A DNA stretch of 64,000 nt from Paraperlucidibaca sp. (GTDB lineage Bacteria; Pseudomonadota; Gammaproteobacteria; Pseudomonadales; Moraxellaceae), in the NCBI GenBank assembly GCA_018066805.1, contig JAGPVX010000038.1:1-64000 (forward strand). The letters run 5' to 3'. A program made the translations under genes and the position numbers. Shown piece by piece: positions 21,168 through 32,175 of this stretch (position 1 is the first letter of the stretch; each line of letters starts with the position of its first letter). The notes below the pieces were generated by a model. It was not told the origin of the DNA. It made no database searches and saw nothing but the letters and a program-made list of their open reading frames with translations.

Positions 21168-22068
21168 TAGTCACCTCGGTAGATGGGCTTGCTGCCGGAA
21201 CAGGCACTACAGCAGGTGGCGCTTCACTAGGTGCTGGCACCGCTTTCATTTTTTCTGGCCGAATCAAATATTGAGCACCTACAGGCTTCTCAAATAAGGC
21301 CAAAACATAACGACTGCGATCTAACGCCGCCACTGGTGACGCTGTAATACGCAAAAACTGGTCATCAGCTTGACGATGAATCGCCGTTACTTTTGCGACT
21401 GGATATCCTTCTGGAAAATCCAGGCCAAGCCCTGATGTCACCAACAAATCGCCGACGGCAATATCAGATTTCTCAGGAACGTATTGCAGCCTAAGCTCAG
21501 TGCGATTACCCGTGCCCGATAAAATTGCGCGAATACCATTACGGTTGATTCGCACTGGCACTGAGTGCGAGCGATCAGTGATAAGCATGATGCGCGATGT
21601 GGTTTTACCCGACTGAATGACTCGGCCAAAAATACCTAACGAGTCCAAAACCGGCTGGCCTTCATATAAACCTTGGCCATGCCCACGATTAATGATCAGC
21701 ACATGACGGTCTGGGTCTGGGTCCACACCGATGATCTCACTAATCAGCACGCGACTATTGAGCACGCTGGCGGCGTCATGCAGATCACGCAGGCGCGCAT
21801 TGTCGCTCGCTAAAAAGGAGAGCTTTTGTACCTGCGAACGCAGCAATAAATTCTCTTGGCGCAACTGCTCGTTTTCAGCCTGCAATTGCAGGCCAAAACG
21901 TAAGTTATTGGAAAGCTCTTCGATGCTTTGACTGGGCCAAGCTAAGCCATAAAACAGTGGCTCGACAGCCTCATAAAAGCTGTCGCGCATAGGCTGTAGA
22001 GGGCTTGGGCGTTGGGCATCAACAAAGAGTAAAGCGATCGCACAAGACGCCGCGAGGATGAAGCTCAT
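21151..22068 (-). CDS. mreC: rod shape-determining protein MreC
   Basis: MreC is the bitopic periplasmic scaffold of the elongation machinery. The reading from the ATG at 22068 gives 305 residues with a membrane helix, a coiled coil (about residues 50-90), the beta-barrel domain with GVDPDPDRHVLIINRG, and a Pro/Ala-rich tail. This ATG lacks a ribosome binding site and cuts off the usual N-terminal LFxR segment. An in-frame ATT at 22107 has GGGGTGA six bases upstream and restores that segment, so the true protein is probably 318 residues starting at an AUU codon. Confidence 0.95.
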   Translation of the reverse strand: MSFILAASCAIALLFVDAQRPSPLQPMRDSFYEAVEPLFYGLAWPSQSIEELSNNLRFGLQLQAENEQLRQENLLLRSQVQKLSFLASDNARLRDLHDAASVLNSRVLISEIIGVDPDPDRHVLIINRGHGQGLYEGQPVLDSLGIFGRVIQSGKTTSRIMLITDRSHSVPVRINRNGIRAILSGTGNRTELRLQYVPEKSDIAVGDLLVTSGLGLDFPEGYPVAKVTAIHRQADDQFLRITASPVAALDRSRYVLALFEKPVGAQYLIRPEKMKAVPAPSEAPPAVVPVPAASPSTEVTNAPSP

Positions 22069-22126
22069 CCCATCGCGACGGTTGCGGACAAACAGGCCGT
22101 TACTAATAGCTCACCCCGCTAGGGCG

Positions 22127-23236
<1,110 letters not shown>

Positions 23237-23370
23237 TCAGCACTTGGTCTACAATGCTGCAAGAGTAAACAAACTGCGACTTTTGGACAAGTTGTGACTG
23301 TGATAACTTTGATCGATTCCTCGCATTTTTTTGAGCCGACTTACGCGCTCAGCACGGAGCAAAAGCCCCT

Positions 23371-23658
23371 ATGGCACTAACACCAGAGCAAGTGGGCCGT
23401 ATTGCCCATTTGGCACGTCTGCAATTACCGCAAGATGAGCAACAGCGCGTCACCGACAGCTTAAACACCATCCTCGGCCTCATTGATCAGCTGCAAGCGG
23501 TTGATACGCAAGGCATTGCGCCGATGGCTCACCCCGTTGATGCCACCCAAGCCTTACGCGCTGATGTCGCCACTGAGCCAAATCGTCGCGACGATTATCA
23601 GGCGATTGCCCCTGCTGTGGCCGATGGCTGCTACCTCGTTCCTCGTGTGGTTGAGTAA
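23371..23658 (+). CDS. gatC: Asp/Glu-tRNA amidotransferase subunit C
   Basis: GatC is the small linker that stabilises GatA and GatB in the tRNA-dependent amidotransferase. The 95-residue protein has the usual helical start [18 protein letters not shown] and the [15 protein letters not shown] belt. A GGAG site lies eleven bases before the ATG. gatC-gatA-gatB form one plus-strand operon with gaps of 3 and 21 bases. Confidence 0.97.
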   Translation: MALTPEQVGRIAHLARLQLPQDEQQRVTDSLNTILGLIDQLQAVDTQGIAPMAHPVDATQALRADVATEPNRRDDYQAIAPAVADGCYLVPRVVE

Positions 23659-23661
23659 ATC

Positions 23662-25134
23662 ATGAGTTTGCATACGCTTTCTTTAAGCGCACTGGCCGAT
23701 GGCTTGGCGCAAAAAAAATTCTCCAGTGTTGAGCTAACCCAGCACTTTCTCGATCGCATCGCACGCCTTGATAACGCTGCCGATGGTGGTTTGAATAGCT
23801 TTATTACGGTTACGCCGGAATTAGCGCTGGCCCAAGCTGCTGCCGCCGACACTCTTTTGGCTAGCGGCGCTGCCCATGCACTGACCGGTCTGCCGCTGGC
23901 GCAGAAGGATATTTTCTGCAGCCAAGGCGTGCGCACTAGCTGCGGCTCGAAGATGCTCGACAGCTTTATTTCGCCCTATAACGCCGAAGTCATCACTCGC
24001 TGCAATGACGCCGGCCTCATCATGTTGGGTAAAACCAATATGGATGAATTCGCCATGGGCTCATCGAACGAAACTTCGTTTTATGGTGCCGTAAAAAACC
24101 CGTGGGATACCTCGCGTGTGCCTGGTGGCTCCTCAGGTGGTTCTGCAGCGGCCGTTGCTGCTCGTCTAGCGCCTGCCGCCACTGGCACCGACACCGGCGG
24201 CTCGATTCGCCAACCTGCGGCGCTCTGCAACCTCACTGGCCTAAAACCAAGCTACGGTCGCATTTCGCGCTGGGGCATGATCGCTTTCGCCTCCAGCCTC
24301 GACCAAGCCGGCCCAATGACGCAAAGCGCCGAAGACGCCGCGCTATTGCTACAAGTCATGGCTGGTCATGACGCTAAAGATTCAACATCAATCGATCATC
24401 CCGTACCTGACTATCGCGCCGGTCTTAATGACTCGTTAAATGGCTTACGAATTGGTTTGCCCAAACAGTTTTTTGGCCAAGGCTTAAGTTCTGAAATCGC
24501 TACACTCATCGATGCCTCCATCGCCGAGTTAAAAAAGCTCGGTGCTGAATTCGTCGAAGTCGATCTGCCCAATAGCGGTCTATCGGTGCCTGCGTATTAC
24601 GTCATTGCACCTGCCGAATGTTCATCGAACTTGTCACGCTTTGATGGCGTGCGCTTTGGCCATCGCTGCGAAAGCCCCAGCGACCTCGAAGACCTCTACA
24701 AGCGCTCGCGCGCTGAAGGTTTTGGAGAGGAAGTTCGCCGCCGCGTGATGATCGGCACTTACGCCCTCTCCGCTGGCTATTACGACGCTTACTATTTGCA
24801 GGCTCAGCGCGTGCGCCGCCTGATTAAGCAAGATTTCGATCAAGCCTTTACACAGTGCGACGTGATTTTAGGCCCTACCGCGCCTGAAACAGCGTTTGCT
24901 TTGGGCGCGAAAAAAACCGATCCGGTATCGATGTATTTGCAAGACATCTACACCATCGCCACTAACTTGGCCGGCTTGCCGGGCATGAGCATTCCTGCTG
25001 GCTTTAGTGACGGCTTGCCGGTCGGCCTGCAGCTCATCGGCCCGTATTGGAGCGAAGCTAAGCTGCTCAATGTTGCGCATCGTTATCAGGGCGTGACCGA
25101 TTGGCACACACGCTTACCCGCGGCATTTGCCTAA
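23662..25134 (+). CDS. gatA: Asp/Glu-tRNA amidotransferase subunit A
   Basis: GatA hydrolyses glutamine and supplies ammonia for transamidation of misacylated tRNA. The 490-residue amidase-family protein has the full Lys-Ser-Ser triad: K82 in LAQKDIF, S157 in GGSSGGS and the nucleophile S181 in [10 protein letters not shown]. The presence of GatCAB implies that Asn-tRNA and/or Gln-tRNA is made by the indirect route here; which one depends on AsnRS and GlnRS genes outside the window. Confidence 0.98.
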   Translation: MSLHTLSLSALADGLAQKKFSSVELTQHFLDRIARLDNAADGGLNSFITVTPELALAQAAAADTLLASGAAHALTGLPLAQKDIFCSQGVRTSCGSKMLDSFISPYNAEVITRCNDAGLIMLGKTNMDEFAMGSSNETSFYGAVKNPWDTSRVPGGSSGGSAAAVAARLAPAATGTDTGGSIRQPAALCNLTGLKPSYGRISRWGMIAFASSLDQAGPMTQSAEDAALLLQVMAGHDAKDSTSIDHPVPDYRAGLNDSLNGLRIGLPKQFFGQGLSSEIATLIDASIAELKKLGAEFVEVDLPNSGLSVPAYYVIAPAECSSNLSRFDGVRFGHRCESPSDLEDLYKRSRAEGFGEEVRRRVMIGTYALSAGYYDAYYLQAQRVRRLIKQDFDQAFTQCDVILGPTAPETAFALGAKKTDPVSMYLQDIYTIATNLAGLPGMSIPAGFSDGLPVGLQLIGPYWSEAKLLNVAHRYQGVTDWHTRLPAAFA

Positions 25135-25155
25135 AGATTTGAAGGATAAAACACG

Positions 25156-26613
25156 ATGACTTGGGAAGTTGTGATTGGCCTGGAAGTACACGTTCAGCTC
25201 AACACTGAATCGAAAATTTTCTCCGGCAGCGCCACCAGCTTTGGTGCCGAGCCGAATGCTCACGCGAGCCTAATTGACCTCGGCATGCCCGGCGTATTAC
25301 CTGTGCTTAACGAAGGAGTGGTGCGTCGCGCCATTTGCTTTGGTTTAGGCATCGATGCCGAAATCAGTCAGCGCTCAGTGTTTGCGCGCAAAAACTATTT
25401 CTACCCCGACTTGCCTAAGGGCTATCAAATCTCGCAAATGGATCACCCCATTGTCGGCAAAGGTCATATCGACATCACGCTCGATGACGGCACGGTAAAG
25501 CGCGTCGGCATCACCCGTGCGCATTTGGAAGAAGACGCTGGCAAGTCATTGCATGAGAACTTCTCAGGTATGACCGGCATCGATTTAAACCGTGCTGGCA
25601 CGCCTCTACTAGAAATAGTTTCTGAACCAGAGATGTGCTCAGCGAAAGAGGCCGTGGCCTACGCCAAAGCAATCCATGCCTTGATTCGCTACCTCGATAT
25701 TTCCGATGGCAATATGGCCGAAGGCTCGATGCGCTGCGATTGCAACGTCTCTATTAATCGCCCTGGCCAGCCCATGGGCACGCGTCGCGAAATCAAAAAC
25801 GTGAACTCGTTTAAGTTCATTGAGAAGGCCATTGATAGCGAAATTAATTGGCAGATCGATGAGCTAGAGTCAGGCCGCAGTATTCATCAGGCTACCGTGC
25901 TTTACGACGTCGCCAAAAATGAAACGCGCGCCATGCGTAGCAAAGAAGAAGCCAATGATTACCGCTACTTCCCCGACCCTGACTTGTTGCCCGTGGTCAT
26001 CGACGACGCCACCTTAGAAGCCATTCGCGCCAGCTTGCCTGAGTTGCCGGCGGCCAAGCGCGCTCGTTTTGAAAGCGAAATGGAACTCTCTGCTTATGAT
26101 GCGCATGTGCTCACTGCCAGCCGGGACTTAGCCGACTTTTTCGAAGCCACAGTAACTACAGCCGGCGGCGTTACAGCGGCAAAACCAGCCGCGAACTGGG
26201 TCACCGGCGAGCTATTGGCCGCATTAAATAAAGCTGAGCTAGACATTGCGCAATCACCGATCAGTCCTGCCCAGCTCGGCGGCCTGCTGCTGCGCATCAG
26301 CGACAACACTATTTCCGGCAAAATTGCTAAGCAGGTATTTGCTTCGCTGTTTGCTGGCGATGGCACGAGTGCCGACGAGATCATCGAGCGCGATGGCCTC
26401 AAGCAAGAAACCGACACTGGCGCTATCGAAGCCTTAATCGCGCAAATCATTGCCGACAATGCTGCACAAGTTGAGCAATACCGCGCCAGCGACGAAAACA
26501 AACAGGCCAAGCTTTTTGGCTTCTTCGTCGGCCAAGCCATGAAAGCATCACGTGGCAAAGCCAATCCAGCCGTGCTCAATGAGCTGCTCAAACGCAAGTT
26601 ACACGAAGCATGA
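25156..26613 (+). CDS. gatB: Asp/Glu-tRNA amidotransferase subunit B
   Basis: GatB binds the misacylated tRNA, phosphorylates the aminoacyl group and completes amidation. The 485-residue protein starts [20 protein letters not shown], contains the [13 protein letters not shown] region and the [10 protein letters not shown] zinc-region motif, and ends with the helical and YqeY-like tail domain. A GAAGGA site precedes the ATG. Its stop overlaps the following hydrolase gene as ATGA. Confidence 0.98.
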   Translation: MTWEVVIGLEVHVQLNTESKIFSGSATSFGAEPNAHASLIDLGMPGVLPVLNEGVVRRAICFGLGIDAEISQRSVFARKNYFYPDLPKGYQISQMDHPIVGKGHIDITLDDGTVKRVGITRAHLEEDAGKSLHENFSGMTGIDLNRAGTPLLEIVSEPEMCSAKEAVAYAKAIHALIRYLDISDGNMAEGSMRCDCNVSINRPGQPMGTRREIKNVNSFKFIEKAIDSEINWQIDELESGRSIHQATVLYDVAKNETRAMRSKEEANDYRYFPDPDLLPVVIDDATLEAIRASLPELPAAKRARFESEMELSAYDAHVLTASRDLADFFEATVTTAGGVTAAKPAANWVTGELLAALNKAELDIAQSPISPAQLGGLLLRISDNTISGKIAKQVFASLFAGDGTSADEIIERDGLKQETDTGAIEALIAQIIADNAAQVEQYRASDENKQAKLFGFFVGQAMKASRGKANPAVLNELLKRKLHEA

Positions 26614-27392
26614 CGACACCCTGGCTTCACGTTGAACAAGGCCAAGGAAGGCCACTACTATTGCTTCACGGCATTGGCATGAGTCATGCCGCGTGGCAGC
26701 CCGTTATGTCTTTGCTTGCACGTGAGCGCCGCGTCATTGCGGTGGATATTGCAGGCTTTGGTCAAACGCCAGCGCTAGTTGGCCCTGTCACTGAGGACGC
26801 ATTGGTCGATGGCCTCAAGCAAACTTTGCTTAGCCTAGGCATCGATGAACCAGTGGATATTGCCGGCAACTCCATGGGCGGTTGGCTCGCGCTAGCGGCA
26901 GCAACTCATGGTCTAGCGCGAAGTGTGGTGGCTATCTCACCAGCAGGTCTAGCTAGCTCGGACAATACCCCTCGGCATATTCGTCCCATATTTGATTCTG
27001 CTCGCATGATGGCTAAGCGCTTTCCACGCGTATCTGAGCGCTTGGTTAAAATTGCCCCTGTGCGAAGTGCATTTCTAGCCATCCCTATGTCGATTCGTGG
27101 CTATAAAATCCCAGCAGATGCAGCTATCCGCTCGTTACAAGATTTTGCCCATGCGCCAGGCTTTGATGCCACATACGATGCTATCGACTTGGTTCATGGC
27201 ATTAATGAGCTAACCATTCCGATCACAGTAGCCTTTGGCCGCTTAGATCTTTTGCTCACTAGCGCACTCCAGCGGCGCGAAGCTTTGCCCGCTCATGCAA
27301 CTTGGCTCAAGCCATGGAGCTGGGGCCATGTCCCTATGTGGGATGACCCCGAAGGGGTAGCTAGGTTAATTTTGACCGGCAATAAAAGCTAA
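26610..27392 (+). CDS. alpha/beta hydrolase
   Basis: This 260-residue protein has the alpha/beta-hydrolase fold: oxyanion [10 protein letters not shown] near residue 20, nucleophile elbow GNSMGG with S88, a likely acid in FGRLDLLL near 212 and the catalytic histidine in SWGHVPMWD near 236. The substrate is unknown. It is translationally coupled to gatB through ATGA, an association I do not recognise as general, and a strong terminator follows it. Confidence 0.85.
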   Translation: MTTPWLHVEQGQGRPLLLLHGIGMSHAAWQPVMSLLARERRVIAVDIAGFGQTPALVGPVTEDALVDGLKQTLLSLGIDEPVDIAGNSMGGWLALAAATHGLARSVVAISPAGLASSDNTPRHIRPIFDSARMMAKRFPRVSERLVKIAPVRSAFLAIPMSIRGYKIPADAAIRSLQDFAHAPGFDATYDAIDLVHGINELTIPITVAFGRLDLLLTSALQRREALPAHATWLKPWSWGHVPMWDDPEGVARLILTGNKS

Positions 27393-27399
27393 GCACAAC

Positions 27400-27425
27400 A
27401 AAAAGCCCGCATTAGCGGGCTTTTT
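27400..27425. terminator. bidirectional intrinsic terminator
   Basis: AAAAAGCCCGC-ATTA-GCGGGCTTTTT is a symmetric stem with A and T tracts on both sides. It separates the plus-strand gatCAB-hydrolase unit from the minus-strand symporter gene and should work in both directions. Confidence 0.9.
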
Positions 27426-27445
27426 GCTATCTAGGGATACCCAAA

Positions 27446-29227
27446 TTAATGAGCAACAGCCGAAGTTGCACCGCGTGGAATCCGTACACTTTCCACCAAG
27501 TCTTGGATTTCCTGTGATGGGGCCGGTGTAATGCTCGACACGGCATAAGCCACAGCGAAGTTGATCAGCGCACCAATGACACCGAAGCCCGATGGTGAAA
27601 CACCAAAGAACCAACCATCCAAGGTGTCTGGGTACATATTGGTGCCTGACATAAAGAACCAGCCTTTAAATAAGAAGATGTAGATCACCGTACTTAGTAG
27701 GCCTGCCAACATGCCGGCAATCGCACCCTCTTTATTCATGCGCTTACTGAAAATACCCATCATCAGCACAGGAAATAGAGAGGCCGCAGCTAAGCCGAAG
27801 GCCAATGCCACCACCTCCGCAGCAAAGCCGGGCGGATTAAGCCCCAAGTAGCCGGCCACAATGATGGCACCGACCATACTGATTCGACTGGCACGCAACT
27901 CGCTCTTATCGCTGATTTTCGGCATAAACACGCCCTTCAACAAATCATGCGAAATGGCTGAAGAGATCGCCAACAATAAACCTGCCGCTGTCGATAACGC
28001 CGCCGCCAAACCACCCGCTGCAACTAACGCAATTACCCAGTTCGGTAGCTTCGCAATCTCTGGATTAGCCAGCACCATGATGTCTTTATCGATAGTGATT
28101 TCATTGCCCTTCCAACCTGCGGCTTCTGCTTTAGCGGCAAACTCAGGGTTCTTGTCGTTGTAATACTGCACACGACCATCGCCATTTTTGTCTTCAAAGC
28201 TCAGCAAACCGGTTTTTTCCCACGATCTCATCCAATCTGGGCGATCTTCCAACACCATATTGCCAGTTGGACTACCCACTTCACCGGGCTGGATGGTTTT
28301 CGCCAAGTTGTAGATTGCCATCGCGCCAACTGCTGGTGCTGTGGTGTAGAGAATGGCGATAAACACTAAGGCCCAACCCGCTGAGCGGCGTGCATCGCGC
28401 ACTTTCGGTACGGTGAAAAAGCGCACAATTACGTGAGGCAGACCGGCAGTACCGATCATCAGTGACATGGTAAGCAGAAAGACGTTAAGTGTGGTCGCCG
28501 AACCCATGCCGGTGTATTGCGCAAACCCAAGGTCTTGAACAATATTATCAACGGCCTGTAGCAAGAACACATTGTCGCTGCCTTGCAAGGTAGCGCCTAA
28601 ACCAATCTGCGGAATAGCCCAACCGGTTAATTGCAGAGAGATGAATATGGCAGGAACGGTGTAGGCAAAAATCAGCACGACGTATTGCGCGATTTGCGTA
28701 TAGGTAATGCCTTTCATGCCGCCTAATACGGAATAGCTAAAGACCACGGCCATGCCGATATAGAGGCCGGTTTCAATGTCGACTTCGAGGAATCGCGAAA
28801 ATGCGACACCAGCGCCGCGCATCTGACCGATTACATAGGTTAGTGAAATCACCAACAAGCACACCACCGCAACGATACGTGCCGTTTGCGAATAGAAGCG
28901 ATCGCCAATGAAGGTAGGCACAGTGAATTTACCGAACTTGCGCAGGTATGGCGCGAGTAGCAGGGCCATCAACACATAACCGCCAGTCCAGCCCATCAGA
29001 TAGGCCGAGCCGCTATAGCCCGAGAATGAGATGATGCCAGCCATCGAAATAAATGACGCGGCACTCATCCAGTCAGCGGCAGTTGCCATACCGTTTGCGA
29101 TGGGGTGAATGCCGCCGCCGGCGACGTAATACTCGCTAGTTGAGCCGGCGCGTGCCCACAGCGCAATACCGAAATAGAGCGCGAAAGAGGAGCCGACAGC
29201 GAGATAAATCCAGGTTTGAGTATCCAT
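27446..29227 (-). CDS. sodium:solute symporter, VC_2705-like subfamily
   Basis: This 593-residue inner-membrane protein of the SSS family has about 13 hydrophobic segments and the family motif region MRGAGVAFSRFLEVDI and YSVLGGMKGITYTQ. Pairing with a small DUF4212 protein is the mark of the VC_2705-type group; these are often annotated as acetate or organic-acid permeases, but the substrate here is unknown. A soluble loop around residues 335-385 contains DKNGDGRVQYYND, which resembles a calcium-binding EF-hand loop. The start ATG at 29227 lies 13 bases downstream of the small subunit gene. Confidence 0.92.
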   Translation of the reverse strand: MDTQTWIYLAVGSSFALYFGIALWARAGSTSEYYVAGGGIHPIANGMATAADWMSAASFISMAGIISFSGYSGSAYLMGWTGGYVLMALLLAPYLRKFGKFTVPTFIGDRFYSQTARIVAVVCLLVISLTYVIGQMRGAGVAFSRFLEVDIETGLYIGMAVVFSYSVLGGMKGITYTQIAQYVVLIFAYTVPAIFISLQLTGWAIPQIGLGATLQGSDNVFLLQAVDNIVQDLGFAQYTGMGSATTLNVFLLTMSLMIGTAGLPHVIVRFFTVPKVRDARRSAGWALVFIAILYTTAPAVGAMAIYNLAKTIQPGEVGSPTGNMVLEDRPDWMRSWEKTGLLSFEDKNGDGRVQYYNDKNPEFAAKAEAAGWKGNEITIDKDIMVLANPEIAKLPNWVIALVAAGGLAAALSTAAGLLLAISSAISHDLLKGVFMPKISDKSELRASRISMVGAIIVAGYLGLNPPGFAAEVVALAFGLAAASLFPVLMMGIFSKRMNKEGAIAGMLAGLLSTVIYIFLFKGWFFMSGTNMYPDTLDGWFFGVSPSGFGVIGALINFAVAYAVSSITPAPSQEIQDLVESVRIPRGATSAVAH

Positions 29228-29240
29228 TTATTAGCTCCGA

Positions 29241-29507
29241 TTAATCTTCATGAACGTCAAATTTACGATCAAGCGAATTCATCTTTGCTGCATAAACGAA
29301 AATCAAAATCACAAAAGTAAAAATAGAGCCTTGCTGGGCAAACCAGAAGCCTAATTTGAAACCGCCAAGATGGATTTGATTGAGGGCATCAACAAACAGA
29401 ATGCCAAAACCAAAGGACACGACAAACCACACCACAAGCAAACTAAGTAGGAGCCTTAGGTTGGCTTGCCAATAGGCTTTCGCCTGAGAGTTATTGGAAC
29501 TCGCCAT
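29241..29507 (-). CDS. DUF4212 symporter small subunit
   Basis: An 88-residue protein with two predicted membrane segments (about residues 16-38 and 50-72). The YWQANLRLLLSLLVVWFVVSF opening and the GFWFAQQGSIFTFVILIFVYA segment are typical of the small subunit encoded just before VC_2705-type sodium:solute symporters. A GGAG site lies nine bases before the ATG. It presumably forms a complex with the downstream symporter. Confidence 0.92.
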   Translation of the reverse strand: MASSNNSQAKAYWQANLRLLLSLLVVWFVVSFGFGILFVDALNQIHLGGFKLGFWFAQQGSIFTFVILIFVYAAKMNSLDRKFDVHED

Positions 29508-29559
29508 TTGTTTTTCTCCGATACGAAGGCAAAATGCCTGATATCGACTCTAACGATCT

Positions 29560-29581
29560 GTCCTGATTCGGGAATCAGGAC
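29560..29581. repeat. 22-base inverted repeat before the symporter genes
   Basis: GTCCTGATTC-GG-GAATCAGGAC has perfect ten-base arms around two bases. It lies between the rhlB-like stop and the DUF4212 start. No T run follows on the minus strand, so it looks more like an operator or a processed RNA hairpin than an intrinsic terminator. Confidence 0.75.
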
Positions 29582-29615
29582 TTTGGTCGTAAGAAAACAA
29601 ATGGTGGAGTCAGGT

Positions 29616-30974
29616 TTAGCGGCGGCGATTGCCTGTGTGAGATGAGCCACCGCCTGGGCGAGGCTTACGTGGTGCGGGTTGAGCGCCAGAGGCACCATGC
29701 ACTACATTCACTTTTGGTATTTCAGCGAGTAGCTCAGCAGGTGGATACAGACACTCCAACTTTCGTCCAATAGCGGCTTCAAGTTCGGGAATTAAGTGGC
29801 CATCATCTTCACAAGCAAAGCTGATGCTAGTGCCACTAGCGCCGGCACGACCGGTACGACCAATGCGGTGCACATAGTCATCGGGCTGCTCGGGCAAGGT
29901 GAAATTCACTACATGACTGACGCCATCGATATGAATGCCACGGCCTGCCACATCAGTAGCGACTAGCACTTTGATTTTGCCTTCGCGGAAATTCTCTAGC
30001 GTTTTCACACGCTTTTCCTGCGGCACATCGCCAGAGAGCAAGGCGCAGGAAATATCATGCGCCTTCAACACATCCGTTAAACGGCGCGTTTGATCGCGGC
30101 GATTCGCGAAGACCATGACGCGATCCAAGGATTGTGTGGTGATGAGGTTGTAGAGCAGCGCTACTTTTTCATCGGCAGTGACGATATAGACCTTTTGCTC
30201 AATATTTGCGGTTGCGGCGGACTCAGGCTCTATCTCGATGGTGACTGGATAGAACGTCCATTGCGCCGCTAAATTAAGCACATCTTTCGTAAAAGTTGCC
30301 GAGAACATTAGCGTTTGGCGATGCGATTTCGGTGGTGTCAGGCGAACAATACGCTTCACATCAGGGATAAATCCCATGTCGAGCATACGATCAGCTTCAT
30401 CAATTACGAGCAGTTCGACTTGGTCGAGGAATAGCTCCTGCTTATTAGCGAAATCGATGAGGCGTCCAGGTGTTGCCACCACGATATCCACGGGAGCACT
30501 GCTCAATTGACGACGCTGCTTCTCGTAGTCCATGCCACCAACTAGTGTCACCACATTAAGATTGGCGTACTTACCCAAATCTTCGGCGTCGCGAGCAATC
30601 TGCAATGCCAGCTCACGAGTTGGTGCTAATACCAAAGCTCGTGGCTCGCCTAAGCAACGCTCAGGACTAGGAGGATTTTTCAGGAAATCGGCAATGACCG
30701 TCAGCAAAAATGCCGCGGTCTTACCAGTGCCGGTTTGTGCGCGGCCAATAGCATCGTGACCGGCCAATGTGAAGCGCAGAACACGGCCTTGAATTGGCGT
30801 GCACTGAGAGAAGCCAAGATCATCTACCGCGCGCAATATTTCATTGGGCAGCGCTAGATCACGAAATAACACGGGCGCTGCGGGCTCAGCCTCAGGCGTT
30901 GCGTCGGAGGCTGAGTCCAGCGCTGCCGTAGCAGCTGCCGCACTCGCCTGTTCTGCAGTTATGTCATTTGTCAT
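29616..30974 (-). CDS. rhlB: DEAD-box RNA helicase, RhlB-like
   Basis: A DEAD-box helicase of about 452 residues. In order it shows an Ala/Glu-rich N-terminal extension (1-32), Q motif FSQCTPIQ, Walker [38 protein letters not shown] and [10 protein letters not shown], then a short basic Gly/Pro/Arg tail. The C-terminal part ([16 protein letters not shown]) resembles RhlB more than SrmB or RhlE. The ATG at 30974 is used; a TTG at 30980 is possible. The gene overlaps or abuts the stop of the upstream membrane/cold-shock gene, so the two are likely cotranscribed. Confidence 0.92.
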   Translation of the reverse strand: MTNDITAEQASAAAATAALDSASDATPEAEPAAPVLFRDLALPNEILRAVDDLGFSQCTPIQGRVLRFTLAGHDAIGRAQTGTGKTAAFLLTVIADFLKNPPSPERCLGEPRALVLAPTRELALQIARDAEDLGKYANLNVVTLVGGMDYEKQRRQLSSAPVDIVVATPGRLIDFANKQELFLDQVELLVIDEADRMLDMGFIPDVKRIVRLTPPKSHRQTLMFSATFTKDVLNLAAQWTFYPVTIEIEPESAATANIEQKVYIVTADEKVALLYNLITTQSLDRVMVFANRRDQTRRLTDVLKAHDISCALLSGDVPQEKRVKTLENFREGKIKVLVATDVAGRGIHIDGVSHVVNFTLPEQPDDYVHRIGRTGRAGASGTSISFACEDDGHLIPELEAAIGRKLECLYPPAELLAEIPKVNVVHGASGAQPAPRKPRPGGGSSHTGNRRR

Positions 30975-30976
30975 GC

Positions 30977-31585
30977 TCAAATCATCTGCACATCATCAGC
31001 CTGCAAGCCCTTGTCACCGCGCTTAAGGTAGAAATCGACGCGCTGGCCTTCACGCAATGTGCGATGGCCTTCGCCACGAATCGCGCGGTAATGCACAAAA
31101 ATATCTTCGCCCATGTCGCGGGTAATAAAGCCGAAGCCTTTATTGGCGTTAAACCACTTCACTTCACCTTGCTCGCGCGGGCCTTTCACACGAATGGTGC
31201 GGGCTGGCAAACTCAGTGCAAGTAAAATAAGGGCTGGCAAGGCAAACAAAATGATTGACGGTAATAAGCTCATCAGCGACGCACTGCCAGCAACCATGCT
31301 GAAAATAGCAACGGCAGCAGAGCCTGTGGCCATGATGCTTAATGAGAGACGAACGGTACGGCAGCGCTTTAAATTACGCGCACACCAGAAAAACAGAGGA
31401 GCCATACCAATATCGATGGTGCCCAATAGACGAACAGCAAATTCGGCATTCGCGGCAGGATCAACAAAGGCTAGCGGGAATAGTTTGAGCCAAAGACTTG
31501 GCAGGATAAGCATGAACAGGCCATTGAGGGCGAAACCCAGACCTAAAGCAGAATAAATCAATGCAACAGTTTGTTTGCTACGCAT
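30977..31585 (-). CDS. four-helix membrane protein with C-terminal cold-shock domain
   Basis: The 202-residue product has hydrophobic segments at about residues 7-40, 49-70, 82-104 and 106-127, followed by a full cold-shock domain at about 138-202 with RNP1 KGFGFIT and RNP2 DIFVHY. The ATG at 31585 follows GAGAG; a longer in-frame start at 31624 has no ribosome binding site. Most cold-shock/membrane fusions I know (CSD-DUF1294) have the domains in the other order. Its CSD is very similar to that of the neighbouring csp gene, which suggests duplication. A role in RNA handling at the membrane is only inferred. Confidence 0.85.
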   Translation of the reverse strand: MRSKQTVALIYSALGLGFALNGLFMLILPSLWLKLFPLAFVDPAANAEFAVRLLGTIDIGMAPLFFWCARNLKRCRTVRLSLSIMATGSAAVAIFSMVAGSASLMSLLPSIILFALPALILLALSLPARTIRVKGPREQGEVKWFNANKGFGFITRDMGEDIFVHYRAIRGEGHRTLREGQRVDFYLKRGDKGLQADDVQMI

Positions 31586-31724
31586 AACGGGTACTCTCGA
31601 CGCGGCTATCACCTGGTTGGGCATCGGGCCAACGAGATACCAATACCAAAGCCGAGCACGTCAGGAAATAAAACCCGGCTCCCGATGCAGTAACTAAAGA
31701 AAATTTAAAATGGCGGGGAATGAT

Positions 31725-31767
31725 AAAAAAACCCGCACTAGATATGATTGCGGGCCCGAAGGCCCGC
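31725..31767 (-). terminator. csp 3' region with two competing hairpins
   Basis: On the minus strand, 14 bases after the csp stop, GCGGGCC-TTCG-GGCCCGC forms a very stable UUCG-capped hairpin without a T run. The end of its 3' arm (CCCGC) can instead pair with GCGGG at 31732-31736, which is followed by seven T residues and would be a terminator. The two folds exclude each other. The region lies between csp and the membrane/cold-shock gene. Confidence 0.65.
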
Positions 31768-31781
31768 TCTCACAAACAGTA

Positions 31782-31994
31782 TCAGTCTAGCGGTAAAACG
31801 TCTTCGGCTTGGAAGCCTTTTTGACCTTTCACTACGCTGAATTCAACTTTTTGGCCATCACGTAATGAACGGTGACCATCGCCACGGATAGCGCGGAAGT
31901 GAACAAACACGTCCTCACCAGCCTGACGTTGAATAAAACCAAAACCTTTGGCATCGTTGAACCATTTCACGGTGCCTTCTTCACGTTGCGACAT
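31782..31994 (-). CDS. cold-shock protein, CspA family
   Basis: A 70-residue single cold-shock domain with [16 protein letters not shown] (RNP1) and DVFVHF (RNP2). It binds single-stranded RNA or DNA and is expected to act as an RNA chaperone in the cytoplasm. The ATG at 31994 follows GAGG six bases upstream; an ATG four codons earlier lacks this. Whether it is cold-induced cannot be read from the sequence. The next gene downstream carries a related domain fused to a membrane region. Confidence 0.95.
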   Translation of the reverse strand: MSQREEGTVKWFNDAKGFGFIQRQAGEDVFVHFRAIRGDGHRSLRDGQKVEFSVVKGQKGFQAEDVLPLD

Positions 31995-32175
31995 AATCAA
32001 CCTCAAATAACGCTGTATCGGATGGCCGTGGTGCTGCCATCAAACCTTGGCGCATATGGGTAAACAAAGCGTTACGAGGTGATGATGCCCACGGGCTAAC
32101 TGATTAGACACGGATTGCACCCACATAGCAACAAGCAAGTATGATTTCTTTTGTCAGGATGGTGCTTTATCGGCA

